From the NCBI GenBank assembly GCA_016716635.1, contig JADJVZ010000012.1, forward strand, positions 429,169-493,168: 64,000 nt of DNA. Direction: 5' to 3'. Source of the stretch: Micropruina sp. GTDB lineage: Bacteria > Actinomycetota > Actinomycetes > Propionibacteriales > Propionibacteriaceae. A model generated the notes under the pieces. The model saw only the letters and a program-made list of their open reading frames with translations, did no database searches and had not been told where the DNA came from. The position numbers and the translations under genes are program-made. Positions 1 through 8,919 of this stretch are shown in pieces; the first letter of the stretch is position 1, and each line of letters starts with the position of its first letter.

Positions 1-420
1 GAGGCCGCCGCCGTCATCGCGCTCGGCAGCATCTTCCTCGGCGGCACGCCCCCCGCCTGGCTGGTGTTTCGCGGAGTGATGCTCTCCTCAGCGCCCCTGG
101 TCTTCGGGGTGCTGGCGTTGGCCCCGTACGTGGGCCCGGCCATCGCCCGCCTGCTTCAGGCCTGGAGCGCCGTGATCTTGTGGATCATCGTTCACGCCCT
201 CTTCGGCGGCAACCAGTGGGCCTCGTTGGCCGTCACCCTCGGCGCCTGGGGCATCATGCAGGTCGCCTCACGCGTGATTGCCGGTCCGATCAGCATCGTG
301 GCCAACAAAGCCTGGGAGAAGGTCACCGGACGCCAACTGATGCTGACCGGTCGAGACCTGCTCTCGGGTCAACCCTTCATGCCCGTCGGGCCCCAGTTCG
401 CAGGACCCGAGGAACGCTGA
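1..420 (+). CDS. Membrane protein, 5' end outside the window
   Basis: The frame is open from the first base, so the true start lies upstream; a GTG at 64 is the first possible internal start. The visible 139 residues hold two or three hydrophobic stretches (about residues 27-50, 54-66 and 72-92 of the visible part) and end in a soluble, proline-rich tail. Its stop overlaps the start of the next gene by one base (TGATG), so the two are translationally coupled and probably work together. I do not recognise the family. A role as the membrane partner of the following hydrolase-like protein is inference from the overlap alone. Confidence 0.7.
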   Translation, partial: EAAAVIALGSIFLGGTPPAWLVFRGVMLSSAPLVFGVLALAPYVGPAIARLLQAWSAVILWIIVHALFGGNQWASLAVTLGAWGIMQVASRVIAGPISIVANKAWEKVTGRQLMLTGRDLLSGQPFMPVGPQFAGPEER

Positions 421-1397
421 TGTTGGTCTCACTTCTCATCATCCTGCTGCTGGTCATCCTGCTCGCCCTCACCGTGGCTCCCCTGGAGTCCCTGGGCTGG
501 TGGTCCCATACCGGCGCCGACCAGGCGGCCAACTTTGCCGAAAGTGTGATCGACGCCGAGGCGACGGCGAAGACCGAAGCGTCCGAAACGCCGACGTACA
601 GCCGCTACCTCATCTACCTTTCCGGGATCGGCGCCATCGACGGCACGTCGATTCCCGAGGAGGAACGCCCGTTCCTCAAAGGGATCCAGGACGGGCTCCC
701 CACCACGCTGGTCATCGATGACGTGTTCCCCTATTCGGTCGACAACAACGGACTCACGGCCCAACGCTCGATGGCGCGGCTGTGGCGCGGGATCGAGAAG
801 CTGCGCCTGAAGAACCCCAACTCGCAGGCCGCGATGCTGGTCAATGCCCGCAACGCGATCCAGATGTTTGTCTGCTCGGATCGACGCTACGGCCCCACCT
901 ACAACATCGGCACCGCCCAAGTGATCACGGAATCCCTCAAACGTCACGGCTACCCGTTCGGATCCGGCATCCCCGTCACGATCCTCGGTTGGAGCGGCGG
1001 CGCCCAGATCGCCCTTGGCGCGTGTTGGTACCTGGGCATGGAGGGCATGCCCCTGAGCGTCGTCTCGATCGGCGGCATGATGTCCGACGATTACGGCCTC
1101 GACAAGATCGACAAGGTCTGGCACCTCGCCGGCAGCAAGGATCCGATGCAGAAGTTGGGCGGCATCCTCTACGCCGGACGCTGGCCCCACGCCCTCTTCT
1201 CGCCATGGACGAAGGCCATGAAGGAGGGCCGCATCGACATCATCCCGATCGGACCCATGACTCACTTCATGTCGAAGCACTACTTCGATACCGAAACGTT
1301 CGGCCCTGACGGCCGCAGCTACCTTCAGGTCAGCATCGACGCCGTGGTGGCCGTGCTCGAGGGCAAGCCTGTGAAGACGGTCCCGCTCACGTCCTAG
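420..1397 (+). CDS. Membrane-anchored alpha/beta-hydrolase-like protein
   Basis: A 325-residue protein beginning at the ATG that overlaps the upstream stop. Residues 2-21 form a strongly hydrophobic N-terminal segment (signal anchor), so the rest is likely outside the membrane. GWSGGAQ places a nucleophile-type Ser at about residue 192 in a G-x-S-x-G elbow. AGSKDP (Asp about 241) and the later THFMSKH (His about 282) are in the right order for an alpha/beta-hydrolase triad. Substrate is unknown; lipase, esterase or wall-modifying roles are possible. Catalytic residues are inferred from spacing only. The coupled upstream membrane protein is the most likely partner. Confidence 0.65.
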   Translation: MLVSLLIILLLVILLALTVAPLESLGWWSHTGADQAANFAESVIDAEATAKTEASETPTYSRYLIYLSGIGAIDGTSIPEEERPFLKGIQDGLPTTLVIDDVFPYSVDNNGLTAQRSMARLWRGIEKLRLKNPNSQAAMLVNARNAIQMFVCSDRRYGPTYNIGTAQVITESLKRHGYPFGSGIPVTILGWSGGAQIALGACWYLGMEGMPLSVVSIGGMMSDDYGLDKIDKVWHLAGSKDPMQKLGGILYAGRWPHALFSPWTKAMKEGRIDIIPIGPMTHFMSKHYFDTETFGPDGRSYLQVSIDAVVAVLEGKPVKTVPLTS

Positions 1398-1493
1398 AAA
1401 CCCCGCCCCGACGAGCCAAGACAGTCAATCCAAGCGTCCGATTCTTGGGTAACGAAGTGGCGAGCGAGGTCGCCCACCGAGCCGTTGGGAACT

Positions 1494-1524
1494 TTGGCCA
1501 AGATTGGGGCAGGATTGCCCCAAT
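1494..1524. promoter_or_regulatory. Paired palindromes upstream of pckG
   Basis: TTGGCCAA (1494-1501) is immediately followed by a perfect 9-bp inverted repeat, ATTGGGGCA and TGCCCCAAT (1503-1511 and 1516-1524), about 50 bp before the pckG start. The size and position suit a repressor or activator operator, or a small 5' hairpin. The binding protein is unknown. Confidence 0.4.
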
Positions 1525-1574
1525 GCGACATGGAAGTCTCTCCTCGTCGCTGCGACAGCCCTCAGGGAGAACAC

Positions 1575-3413
1575 ATGCCCATTACCGCTGAGCAGATCCT
1601 CGCCGGCGCCCCCGCCATCGCCACACCGGAGCTCGTGCGGTGGGTCACCGATGTGGCCAGCCTCACCCAGCCAGACGCCGTGTATTGGTGCGATGGATCC
1701 GTCGCCGAGCGGGACCGCCTCTATGACGAGATGGTCGCCTCCGGCACCTTCACCAAGCTCAATCCGGCCCTCCGTCCCAACAGCTACCTCGCGCGTTCGC
1801 TGCCGTCCGACGTGGCGCGCGTGGAGTCCCGCACGTTCATTTGTTCGGAGAACGAAGCCGACGCTGGGCCCACGAACAACTGGGCCGCCCCCGCCGAGAT
1901 GCGTAAGACCTTGGCGAAGGTGTTCCACGGTTCCATGCGGGGCCGGACGATGTACGTCATCCCCTTCTCGATGGGCCCGCTGGGCGGACCGATTTCCAAG
2001 CTCGGCATCGAGATCTCCGATTCGCCCTACGTGGTGGTCAACATGCGGATCATGACCCGCATGGGCGCCGCGGCCCTTCAAGGCATCGCCGATGGCCAGT
2101 ACTGGGTGCCGGCTGTCCACAGCGTGGGTTACCCGCTGGTCGACGCCGACGGCAACGCGCGTCCGGACGTGGCCTGGCCGTGCAACGACGACAAATACAT
2201 CACGCACTTCCCGGAGACCCGCGAAATCTGGTCCTACGGTTCGGGCTACGGCGGCAACGCGCTGCTCGGCAAGAAGTGCTACGCGCTGCGCATCGCCTCG
2301 GTGCTGGCCCGCGATGAAGGCTGGCTCGCCGAGCACATGCTGATCCTCAAGATCACCGGTCCGGACGGCCGCGTCTACCACCTCACGGCGGCTTTCCCGT
2401 CCGCGTGTGGCAAGACGAACCTGGCCATGCTGCGTCCCACCATTCCGGGCTGGAAGGTCGAGACCATCGGCGACGACATCGCCTGGATGCGGCCCGGCGC
2501 TGACGGTCGCCTCTACGCGATCAACCCCGAGGCGGGCTTCTTCGGCGTGGCACCGTACACGTCCCTGAAGACCAACCCGACCGCGCTCGAAGCCCTCGAT
2601 CACGACACGATCTTCACCAACGTGGCGCTCACCGATGACGGCGATGTCTGGTGGGAGGGCATGACCGAGGACGTCCCGGCGCACCTCATCGACTGGCAGG
2701 GCAACGATTGGACGCCCGAGTCGACGACCCCGGCCGCGCACCCGAACAGCCGATTCACCGTCCGCGCCGACCAGGCCTCCTCGATCTCCCCCGAGTGGGA
2801 GTCGCCCCAGGGAGTCCCGATCGATGTCATCTTGTTCGGTGGTCGCCGCGCGTCCAACGTTCCGCTGATCTCCCAGGCGTACAACTGGAGTCACGGCGTG
2901 TTCGTGGGGGCCACGGTCTCCTCCGAGCAGACCGCTGCGGCTGAGGGCGCCGTCGGCGACCTGCGCCGCGATCCGTTCGCGATGCTGCCGTTCTGTGGCT
3001 ACAACATGGCCGATTACTGGGGCCACTGGCTCGAGTTGGGCCAGACGTTGGGCGACAAGGCCCCGCACATCTTCCAGGTCAACTGGTTCCGCAAGGGCTC
3101 GGACGGCAAGTTCCTGTGGCCGGGCTTCGGCGAGAACAGCCGCGCCATTGAGTGGGCGCTGCGCCGGGTGAACGGCGAGGTCTACGGCCACGACGCAATC
3201 TCCGGACGCATCCCCAACGAGGGCGAGCTCAACGTGGAGGGTCTCGACATCACGTCCGAGCAGCTCAACGAGCTGTTCGCGCTCGATCCGGCCGCCTGGC
3301 AGCACGAAGCCGACCTCACCGAGGAGTACTTCAAGAAGTTCGGCGACAAGGTCCCCCAGGAGTTGTGGCACGAGCTCACGTGGCTGCGGAACCGCACCAA
3401 CGGCGTCTACTGA
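1575..3413 (+). CDS. pckG: Phosphoenolpyruvate carboxykinase (GTP)
   Basis: Decarboxylates and phosphorylates oxaloacetate to phosphoenolpyruvate using GTP, linking the TCA cycle to gluconeogenesis in the cytosol; in some actinomycetes it also runs in the anaplerotic direction. At 612 residues it has the usual length of the GTP-dependent family. The family-specific P-loop FPSACGKTN is at residues 274-282 with the active-site Cys at 278, and [11 protein letters not shown] follows near residue 317. The ATG at 1575 is chosen because AGGGAGA lies just upstream and the preceding in-frame sequence is not protein-like. The gene is monocistronic: a strong hairpin follows the stop, and a palindromic operator candidate precedes it. 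Confidence 0.97.
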   Translation: MPITAEQILAGAPAIATPELVRWVTDVASLTQPDAVYWCDGSVAERDRLYDEMVASGTFTKLNPALRPNSYLARSLPSDVARVESRTFICSENEADAGPTNNWAAPAEMRKTLAKVFHGSMRGRTMYVIPFSMGPLGGPISKLGIEISDSPYVVVNMRIMTRMGAAALQGIADGQYWVPAVHSVGYPLVDADGNARPDVAWPCNDDKYITHFPETREIWSYGSGYGGNALLGKKCYALRIASVLARDEGWLAEHMLILKITGPDGRVYHLTAAFPSACGKTNLAMLRPTIPGWKVETIGDDIAWMRPGADGRLYAINPEAGFFGVAPYTSLKTNPTALEALDHDTIFTNVALTDDGDVWWEGMTEDVPAHLIDWQGNDWTPESTTPAAHPNSRFTVRADQASSISPEWESPQGVPIDVILFGGRRASNVPLISQAYNWSHGVFVGATVSSEQTAAAEGAVGDLRRDPFAMLPFCGYNMADYWGHWLELGQTLGDKAPHIFQVNWFRKGSDGKFLWPGFGENSRAIEWALRRVNGEVYGHDAISGRIPNEGELNVEGLDITSEQLNELFALDPAAWQHEADLTEEYFKKFGDKVPQELWHELTWLRNRTNGVY

Positions 3414-3425
3414 GAAGCCACCTAG

Positions 3426-3460
3426 CCGAGAGCCCCGGACGATTCGTCCGGGGCTCTCGG
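3426..3460 (+). terminator. Perfect 15-bp hairpin after pckG
   Basis: Arms 3426-3440 and 3446-3460 are perfectly complementary around a 5-base loop, 12 bases after the pckG stop. The following tract is only weakly T-rich, as is common for intrinsic terminators in GC-rich actinobacteria. Confidence 0.8.
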
Positions 3461-3486
3461 CTTGTCTGTCGCCGCCGACTCCACCG

Positions 3487-3538
3487 AATCATGCTGAATC
3501 CCTGCCCCGCCCATCGACGGGCCAGATTCTGCATGATT
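3487..3538. repeat. Family D intergenic inverted repeat, copy 1
   Basis: AATCATGCTGAATC at 3487-3500 is matched at 13 of 14 positions by the inverted arm at 3525-3538. The same word recurs in inverted pairs at 11800-11858 and 59366-59424. This copy sits between the convergent pckG and tRNA-Ser genes. Confidence 0.7.
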
Positions 3539-3578
3539 GGGGGGAGTCGCATCGTGGCGGACAGCCTCCGGTGACAGG

Positions 3579-3613
3579 AAAGCCCCTCCCAGGGAGACCC
3601 CGGGAGGGGCTTT
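3579..3613 (-). terminator. Terminator of tRNA-Ser(GCU), possibly bidirectional
   Basis: AAAGCCCCTCCC (3579-3590) pairs with GGGAGGGGCTTT (3602-3613). Read on the minus strand the hairpin lies just beyond the tRNA 3' end and its stem closes in A/T runs, so it can also stop transcription entering from the pckG side. Confidence 0.75.
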
Positions 3614-3622
3614 TGCCTTTGG

Positions 3623-3713
3623 CGGAGGTGCGGGGATTTGAACCCCGGAGAGGGTTGAAGCCCTCAACCCGCTTAGCAGGCGGGCGCCATAGACCGGACT
3701 AGGCGACACCTCC
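3623..3713 (-). tRNA. tRNA-Ser (anticodon GCU)
   Basis: On the minus strand the 91-base gene folds into a class II tRNA with a long variable arm. The 7-bp acceptor stem (GGAGGTG with CACCTCC), the T-arm GGTTCAAATCC and the anticodon GCT at 3675-3677 are all recognisable. A G discriminator and an encoded CCA (3620-3622) follow. It decodes AGC and AGU. serS and a second serine tRNA lie within 11 kb. Confidence 0.95.
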
Positions 3714-3727
3714 TCTGGCGTTTTGAG

Positions 3728-3757
3728 AGCCTACCGGCCCGCCTAGAGTCCCGGCAA
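3728..3757 (-). promoter_or_regulatory. Promoter of tRNA-Ser(GCU)
   Basis: On the minus strand TTGCCG (3752-3757) and TAGGCT (3728-3733) are separated by 18 bp, and the hexamer ends 14 bases before the mature tRNA 5' end. Both resemble housekeeping sigma-factor elements. Confidence 0.5.
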
Positions 3758-3879
3758 AGTGGGATGCGACCGTGGTCGTGGGCGGGACTGCCTACGGTTC
3801 GCTTCCCGGACGCTTTCCCTGTCCCTCGTATGTTCCCCGGCTATGCTCGGCGGAGCCCCCTTAAGAAGGACACGAACCT

Positions 3880-5532
3880 ATGAGTGGCAATCGGCCCTTG
3901 GGTGGAATCCCCTCCGCCCGCCGCGCGCTACCGGCCGACAGCGGCAGCCCACAAGGCCATCACCGCGCCACGCGCAGCGCGGGGCCGACGTTTCGCAACG
4001 CGATCGGTTTCACGATTCTTGGCACGCTCATTCCCGGTGTGGGGCTTATCCGTGCTGGTCGAAAAGTGCCCGGCTGGATCATCCTCGGTTTCACGATCGC
4101 GTTCGCGGGCACGATTGCCGCCCTGGCGGTCTTCCGCCGCCAATGGCTGATCGCCCTCGCGGTGAACCCCACGTTCTTGTACGGGTTGGCCGTCGCGCTT
4201 CTCGTGGCTGGTGTCGTGTGGGTCGCCACCATCGTCGCGACGCATGTGTCGCTGCGTCCCCGGCCCGCCACGATGACGCAACGCTCGCTCGGTGCCGTCC
4301 TGGTGGGTGTGCTCGCGTTCGCCGTTGCGGCCCCCCTCGCGTTCGGCGCCCAGTTGAGCTACACCCAAGGCAGCTTGGTTCAAACGTTGTTCGGCGGCGA
4401 CAACACCACTGCCACCACCACCAAGATCGACGCCGCGGATCCCTGGAAGGACAAAGACAGGCTCAACATCTTGATCCTGGGCGGCGACTCGGGTGGCGGA
4501 CGGGCGAGCAGCCTCGGCGCCCGCACCGACTCCGTCATGGTGGCGTCAATCGACACCCATAGCGGCGCAACCACGCTCTTCCAGTTGCCTCGCCAGACAG
4601 CCCGGATGCCCTTCCCCAAGGATTCGCCTCTCTACGCGTTCTACCCGAAGGGTTTCTACAACGGGAACCCCAGCGACGGCGAGTACATGTTGAACGCCAT
4701 GTACGACAACGTGGGGCAACGCACCGGCACCGCGATTCTCGGCCCCACGAGCAACTTCGGGGCCGACGTCGTGAAGCTCTCGGTGGGCGAGGCGCTCGGC
4801 CTCAAGCTCGACTACTACGTGTTCGTCAATCTGGACGGCTTCGTCGACATCATCGATGCCCTGGGAGGCATCAGCCTGAACGTGAACTGGACCGTCGCCA
4901 TCGGCGGCAACGAGGACGCGGTCACCGGCAAGATCACGGTGAAGCCGGTCGCCATCCTGCAGCCCGAGCCCGATGTGCACCTCGATGGCACGTGGGCGCT
5001 GGCCTACGCGCGCTCCCGCCTGCTGCACGACGATTACCACCGCCAGGTGCAGCAGCGCTGCGTGATCAATGCTGTGCTCAAGAAGGCGGACCCAGCCAGC
5101 ATCTTGGCTAACTACGAATCCATCGCCCGGGCTGGCAAGAAGACCATTCTCACGGACGTGCCCAGCACCATGCTGCCGTCGATGGCGGATCTCGCGCTCA
5201 AGGTCAAGAACGGCAACCTGCAGAGCGTCGGTTTCATGGACGGCGTGGGTGGCTACGACTCCGCGAATCCGAACTTCACCGAGATGCGGGCCTACGTGCA
5301 GCAGGTCCTCACGGCCCAAACAGCAGCGGTGAGTTCCGGAACGTCGGCGAGCCCCACCGCGTCGGCGAGTGCCTCCAGCGCCAGCGTCTCCGCGACCCCT
5401 ACCGCCCAGCCGACGTCCACCAAGTCGACGCCCACCAAGTCGACACCCACCCCGACGACCACCAAGACTCCGCTCGGTGCGGCGCAGGATCTGACCGATC
5501 AATGCGCCTACCACCCCACCACGGAGAAGTAA
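3880..5532 (+). CDS. LCP-family cell-wall glycopolymer ligase, first of a tandem pair
   Basis: LytR-CpsA-Psr proteins transfer lipid-linked glycopolymers onto peptidoglycan outside the membrane. The 550-residue product has four membrane segments (about 41-58, 64-84, 98-121 and 136-158), an unusual N-terminal extension compared with single-pass LCP proteins. An extracytoplasmic LCP domain follows (about 185-430) with the conserved ARTDSVMV and YARSRLLHDDYHRQVQQR motifs, then a Ser/Thr/Pro-rich tail (about 480-530). AAGAAGGA lies 9 bases before the ATG. The next gene is a close paralog in the same direction. Confidence 0.9.
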   Translation: MSGNRPLGGIPSARRALPADSGSPQGHHRATRSAGPTFRNAIGFTILGTLIPGVGLIRAGRKVPGWIILGFTIAFAGTIAALAVFRRQWLIALAVNPTFLYGLAVALLVAGVVWVATIVATHVSLRPRPATMTQRSLGAVLVGVLAFAVAAPLAFGAQLSYTQGSLVQTLFGGDNTTATTTKIDAADPWKDKDRLNILILGGDSGGGRASSLGARTDSVMVASIDTHSGATTLFQLPRQTARMPFPKDSPLYAFYPKGFYNGNPSDGEYMLNAMYDNVGQRTGTAILGPTSNFGADVVKLSVGEALGLKLDYYVFVNLDGFVDIIDALGGISLNVNWTVAIGGNEDAVTGKITVKPVAILQPEPDVHLDGTWALAYARSRLLHDDYHRQVQQRCVINAVLKKADPASILANYESIARAGKKTILTDVPSTMLPSMADLALKVKNGNLQSVGFMDGVGGYDSANPNFTEMRAYVQQVLTAQTAAVSSGTSASPTASASASSASVSATPTAQPTSTKSTPTKSTPTPTTTKTPLGAAQDLTDQCAYHPTTEK

Positions 5533-5662
5533 CCTCCACCTAGCCCCGGCGCGCTGAGGTACCGGTCGTGCCCACAAGGCCGTCCCACGCTCATCTCACG
5601 CCGCGAGGGTCACGACCCCCACTCCGGTTACCATGGCTTCTTCTCACCCCGAAGGAAGCCCC

Positions 5663-7318
5663 ATGCCCCGCAATCGAGCGCCCGGCCACGCCGGGGTCGC
5701 TCGACGCGTGGCGCCGCCAGATTCGCAGCCGTTCGGCGGGAGCTCGCGTGCACCCGTCCGCGCCAATCGCTCCTTCAGCGTGGCCGTGCTCTTCACCATC
5801 GTGGGAACGGCACTGCCCGGCCTGGGCCTCCTGCGTGCCGGCCATCGCAGGGCGGGCACCATTGTGCTGACCTGCGCTTTGATTCTCGTGGGGGGAATCG
5901 CCGCCATCGCAGCGTTCCGTCGCCAGTGGCTCCTCGATGCTGCCGTGAATCCCACCGTCCTCGTGGGAATCGCTGCCTTCCTCCTCATCGCCGGCCTGAC
6001 CTGGGGCGTCGTCGTCGTCGCCACGCACCTCTCCCTTCGCCCCCGCCCGGCCACGACGTCGCAGCGAGCCATCGGAGCGGCTCTGGTCGGTGTTCTCGTG
6101 TTCGCGATCGCCGCCCCCGTGGGCTTCGCGGCGCAGTTGAGTCTGAGCCAGGCGAGCCTCGTGCAGACCGTGTTCGGCGGCGACAACACCACTGCCACCA
6201 CCACCAAGATCGACGCCGCGGATCCGTGGAAAGACAAGAGTCGGCTCAATATCTTGCTTCTCGGTGGCGACTCGGGCGACGGTCGCAAGGTCAGTCTTGG
6301 CGCGCGCACCGACACCGTGATCGTGGCCTCCATCGACACCCACACCGGGGCTACCGCCCTGTTCCAGTTGCCCCGGCAAACGGCCCGGATGCCGTTCCCG
6401 AAGGATTCGCCTCTCTACCCCTTCTACCCGAAGGGTTTCTACGACGGCAGCAACCCCGACAATGAAGAGTTCACGCTGAACGCCGAGTATGACAACGTGG
6501 CGCAGAAGACCGGCAGGACCATCCTTGGCCCCACCAGCAACTTCGGCGCCGACGTCCTGAAGCTCTCAGTCGGAGAAGCCCTAGGCCTCAAACTCGACTA
6601 CTACGTCTTCGTCAACCTCGATGGTTTCGTGACGATCATCGACGCCCTCGGCGGCATCGAGGTGAACGTCAACTGGACCGTCGCCATCGGCGGCAACAAG
6701 GACGCCCAGGGCCGCATCACCGTCAAGCCAGTGGCGATCCTCCAGCCCGAGGCGAACGTCCACCTCGACGGTACTTGGGCTCTGGCCTACGCCCGCTCGC
6801 GGTTGCTGCACGACGACTACTACCGCAATGTGCAGCAACGATGCGTCATCAACGCGGTGCTCCAGAGTGCCGAACCAGCCAAGGTGCTGGCCAACTATGA
6901 GTCAATCGCCCGGGCGGGCAAGACCAGCATCATGACGGACGTGCCGAGCGCGTTGCTGCCAACGCTGGCCGAGTTGGCGGCCAAGATCAAGGGCGGCAAC
7001 CTGCAAAGCGTGGGCTTCATGGACGGGGTCGGGGGCTACCACTACGCCAACCCGAACTTCGATGAGATGCGGGAATACGTCCAGAAGGTGATCGCCGATC
7101 AAGCGGCCACGGTCAGCGCCAGCACCGCGGCGAGCGCCAGCGCTACGCCGAGCGCTAGCACGAGCGCGACCAGCGCCGCGGCTACCACCCCCAGCGCGAC
7201 GGCCACGACAGCGCCCACAACGCAGTCTGCGACGACACCCGCCGCCACCAAGACGGCCATGGGCGCTGCGCAAGACCTCACCGATCAGTGCGCGTTCCAC
7301 CCGATGGCGGCCAAGTAG
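5663..7318 (+). CDS. LCP-family cell-wall glycopolymer ligase, second of a tandem pair
   Basis: A 551-residue paralog of the preceding gene with the same plan: four N-terminal membrane segments, an LCP domain with ARTDTVIV and YARSRLLHDDYYRNVQQR, and an Ala/Ser/Thr-rich tail. GAAGGAAG five bases before the ATG at 5663 decides the start over an in-frame ATG at 5633 with no ribosome-binding site. A 53-base stretch (6173-6225) is identical to 4390-4442 in the first copy, across the linker into the LCP domain, which points to recent duplication or gene conversion. The 130-bp gap before it allows separate expression. Confidence 0.9.
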   Translation: MPRNRAPGHAGVARRVAPPDSQPFGGSSRAPVRANRSFSVAVLFTIVGTALPGLGLLRAGHRRAGTIVLTCALILVGGIAAIAAFRRQWLLDAAVNPTVLVGIAAFLLIAGLTWGVVVVATHLSLRPRPATTSQRAIGAALVGVLVFAIAAPVGFAAQLSLSQASLVQTVFGGDNTTATTTKIDAADPWKDKSRLNILLLGGDSGDGRKVSLGARTDTVIVASIDTHTGATALFQLPRQTARMPFPKDSPLYPFYPKGFYDGSNPDNEEFTLNAEYDNVAQKTGRTILGPTSNFGADVLKLSVGEALGLKLDYYVFVNLDGFVTIIDALGGIEVNVNWTVAIGGNKDAQGRITVKPVAILQPEANVHLDGTWALAYARSRLLHDDYYRNVQQRCVINAVLQSAEPAKVLANYESIARAGKTSIMTDVPSALLPTLAELAAKIKGGNLQSVGFMDGVGGYHYANPNFDEMREYVQKVIADQAATVSASTAASASATPSASTSATSAAATTPSATATTAPTTQSATTPAATKTAMGAAQDLTDQCAFHPMAAK

Positions 7319-7319
7319 C

Positions 7320-7754
7320 TCACATCGACCGATAGCCCCGGTCGGCATCCAAGCGCTTGGCAACATCGGCCTCCACTGTGGCACGCGCCTTCTTGGACGT
7401 CCGCTGCCGTAGCGTCAAGGCTTTGCCGGACGCCAAGGCGAAGGTGAGCGAGGTGGCGTCACCACTCACCCGCTCGACCTGCGACCAGGGCACGGTGAGC
7501 GGCTCGGACGAGCGGCGCGTCACGGTCAAGCCTGCGGCATCGAGCGCGAGCGTGGCGGTGCCCGTCCAGAACTGCCACGCCAGCCACGCCCCGAGGAAGA
7601 TTCCCACCATCAAAAGCGCGACGGCCAGCCACACCAACGACGGAGCCGCGAAGGCGTAAGCGCCGATGGCAAGACCGAAGACCAGGAAGGCCGCCGCCAA
7701 CCCGAACGACGACAGTGGCACGGGCGGACGCAGCGTGTACGTGGTGGCTTCCAA
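7320..7754 (-). CDS. Two-TM protein with PH-like cytoplasmic domain
   Basis: A 144-residue protein with two adjacent membrane segments (about 17-36 and 40-63), followed by a beta-rich domain: a short ALDAAGLTVTRR strand, the PWSQVERV signature seen in bacterial PH-like domains, and a basic C-terminal helix. The start appears to be TTG, because GGAGGAAG lies five bases upstream and no better ATG or GTG exists. Function is unknown; similar small proteins are common next to actinobacterial housekeeping genes. It converges on the second LCP gene with a one-base gap between the two stops. Confidence 0.65.
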   Translation of the reverse strand: MEATTYTLRPPVPLSSFGLAAAFLVFGLAIGAYAFAAPSLVWLAVALLMVGIFLGAWLAWQFWTGTATLALDAAGLTVTRRSSEPLTVPWSQVERVSGDATSLTFALASGKALTLRQRTSKKARATVEADVAKRLDADRGYRSM

Positions 7755-7772
7755 GGCTTCCTCCCTGACTGG

Positions 7773-7857
7773 CGGCGAGGGTGGGATTCGAACCCACGGT
7801 CGGTCTCCCGACGGCCGCTTTCAAGGCGGCTGCACTAGTCCACTATGCGACCTCGCC
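7773..7857 (-). tRNA. tRNA-Ser (anticodon UGA)
   Basis: An 85-base class II tRNA on the minus strand. It shows the acceptor stem GGCGAGG with CCTCGCC, the T-arm GGTTCGAATCC, the anticodon TGA at 7821-7823, a long variable arm, a G discriminator and an encoded CCA (7770-7772). It reads UCA and, by wobble, other UCN codons. Confidence 0.95.
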
Positions 7858-7925
7858 AGCGTCCCACCATCGTAGTGGCGCGGCCGACTATCCGCTGCCG
7901 CGTGACCGGTGGCAGGCTGAGGGCC

Positions 7926-8900
7926 ATGCGTGCAGTAGTGGTGACGACCCCCGGCGAGCCCGACGTGATGCGGATCGACGAGGTCCCGACTCCGGTCGCC
8001 CGACCCGGGCAGGTGCTCATCCGGACGGTCGCCAGCGGCGTGAACCGCGCCGACCTGCTGCAGCGCCGCGGCTTCTATCCCCCGCCGCCCGGCGAGAGCG
8101 ACATCATCGGACTGGAGGCCTCGGGGACGATCGCCGCCATCGGCGAGGGCGTCCACGGGTGGACCATCGGAGATCCGTGCGTGGCGCTACTGGCCGGGGG
8201 CGGCTACGCCGAGTACGTGGTGGTGCCAGCCGGGCAGGCCATTCGTCCGCCGGCAGGGGTCGACCTGGTCACGGCCGGCGGGCTGCTCGAGGTAGCGGCC
8301 ACGGTGTTGTCCAACTTCGATCACGTGCGGCTGCAACCCGGCGAACGGGTGCTCGTGCACGGCGGCGCCGGGGGCATCGGGACGTTCGCCCTGCCGTACG
8401 CCGTCGCCTTGGGCTGCCCGGTGGCGACGACCGCGGGTAGCCCCGAGAAGCTAGCCCTCTGTCGGACGCTCGGCGCCGCTGTCGCCGTCGACTACCACGG
8501 CGACTGGGCCGCCGAGATCAGGACGCAGTTCGGAAGCCCGGACGTCATCCTCGACATCATGGGCGCCAAATACCTGGAGCCCAACGTGGCCCTGCTCGCC
8601 CCGGACGGACGCCTCGTCATCATCGGCCTCCAAGGCGGACGCAAAGGGACCCTCGACATCGGCGGCCTGCTTTCCAAGCGGGGCACGGTGACGGCCACGT
8701 CACTGCGCTACCGTCCGACAGCGCACAAGGTGGCCATCACCCAGGCGGTCGCCGACCGGGTTTGGCCGCTCATCGAGGCCGGACGCATCCCCTTGCCACC
8801 CGAGCGCCGCTTCGCGTTCGCCGACGTCGCCGCGGCGCACATCTTCTTGGACTCAGGCGAAGCCACCGGCAAGGTGCTGCTGGTCCACGAGGGCCCCTAA
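7926..8900 (+). CDS. NAD(P)H quinone oxidoreductase, zinc-independent MDR family
   Basis: A 324-residue medium-chain dehydrogenase/reductase of the quinone oxidoreductase (PIG3-like) type, predicted to reduce quinones with NADPH in the cytosol. MRAVVV opens the family core. The substrate-loop segment NRADLLQRRGFYPPPPGESD and the Rossmann motif VHGGAGGIGTFALPYA are typical. The structural and catalytic zinc ligands of alcohol dehydrogenases are absent. The ATG at 7926 is preferred because it begins the conserved first strand. CAGGCT sits seven bases before it, so the mRNA may be nearly leaderless. It is divergent from the tRNA-Ser gene. Confidence 0.88.
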   Translation: MRAVVVTTPGEPDVMRIDEVPTPVARPGQVLIRTVASGVNRADLLQRRGFYPPPPGESDIIGLEASGTIAAIGEGVHGWTIGDPCVALLAGGGYAEYVVVPAGQAIRPPAGVDLVTAGGLLEVAATVLSNFDHVRLQPGERVLVHGGAGGIGTFALPYAVALGCPVATTAGSPEKLALCRTLGAAVAVDYHGDWAAEIRTQFGSPDVILDIMGAKYLEPNVALLAPDGRLVIIGLQGGRKGTLDIGGLLSKRGTVTATSLRYRPTAHKVAITQAVADRVWPLIEAGRIPLPPERRFAFADVAAAHIFLDSGEATGKVLLVHEGP

Positions 8901-8919
8901 GCGCACGCGCGGCCTCGGG

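Noticed and set aside
1425..3371. Long open frame antisense to pckG (about 650 codons)
   Set aside because: It mirrors the codon structure of pckG, has no protein-like motifs and lies wholly inside an unmistakable gene.
3623..7857. Serine tRNA genes as integration sites
   Set aside because: No integrase, no duplicated tRNA 3' ends and no island boundaries are visible near either tRNA.
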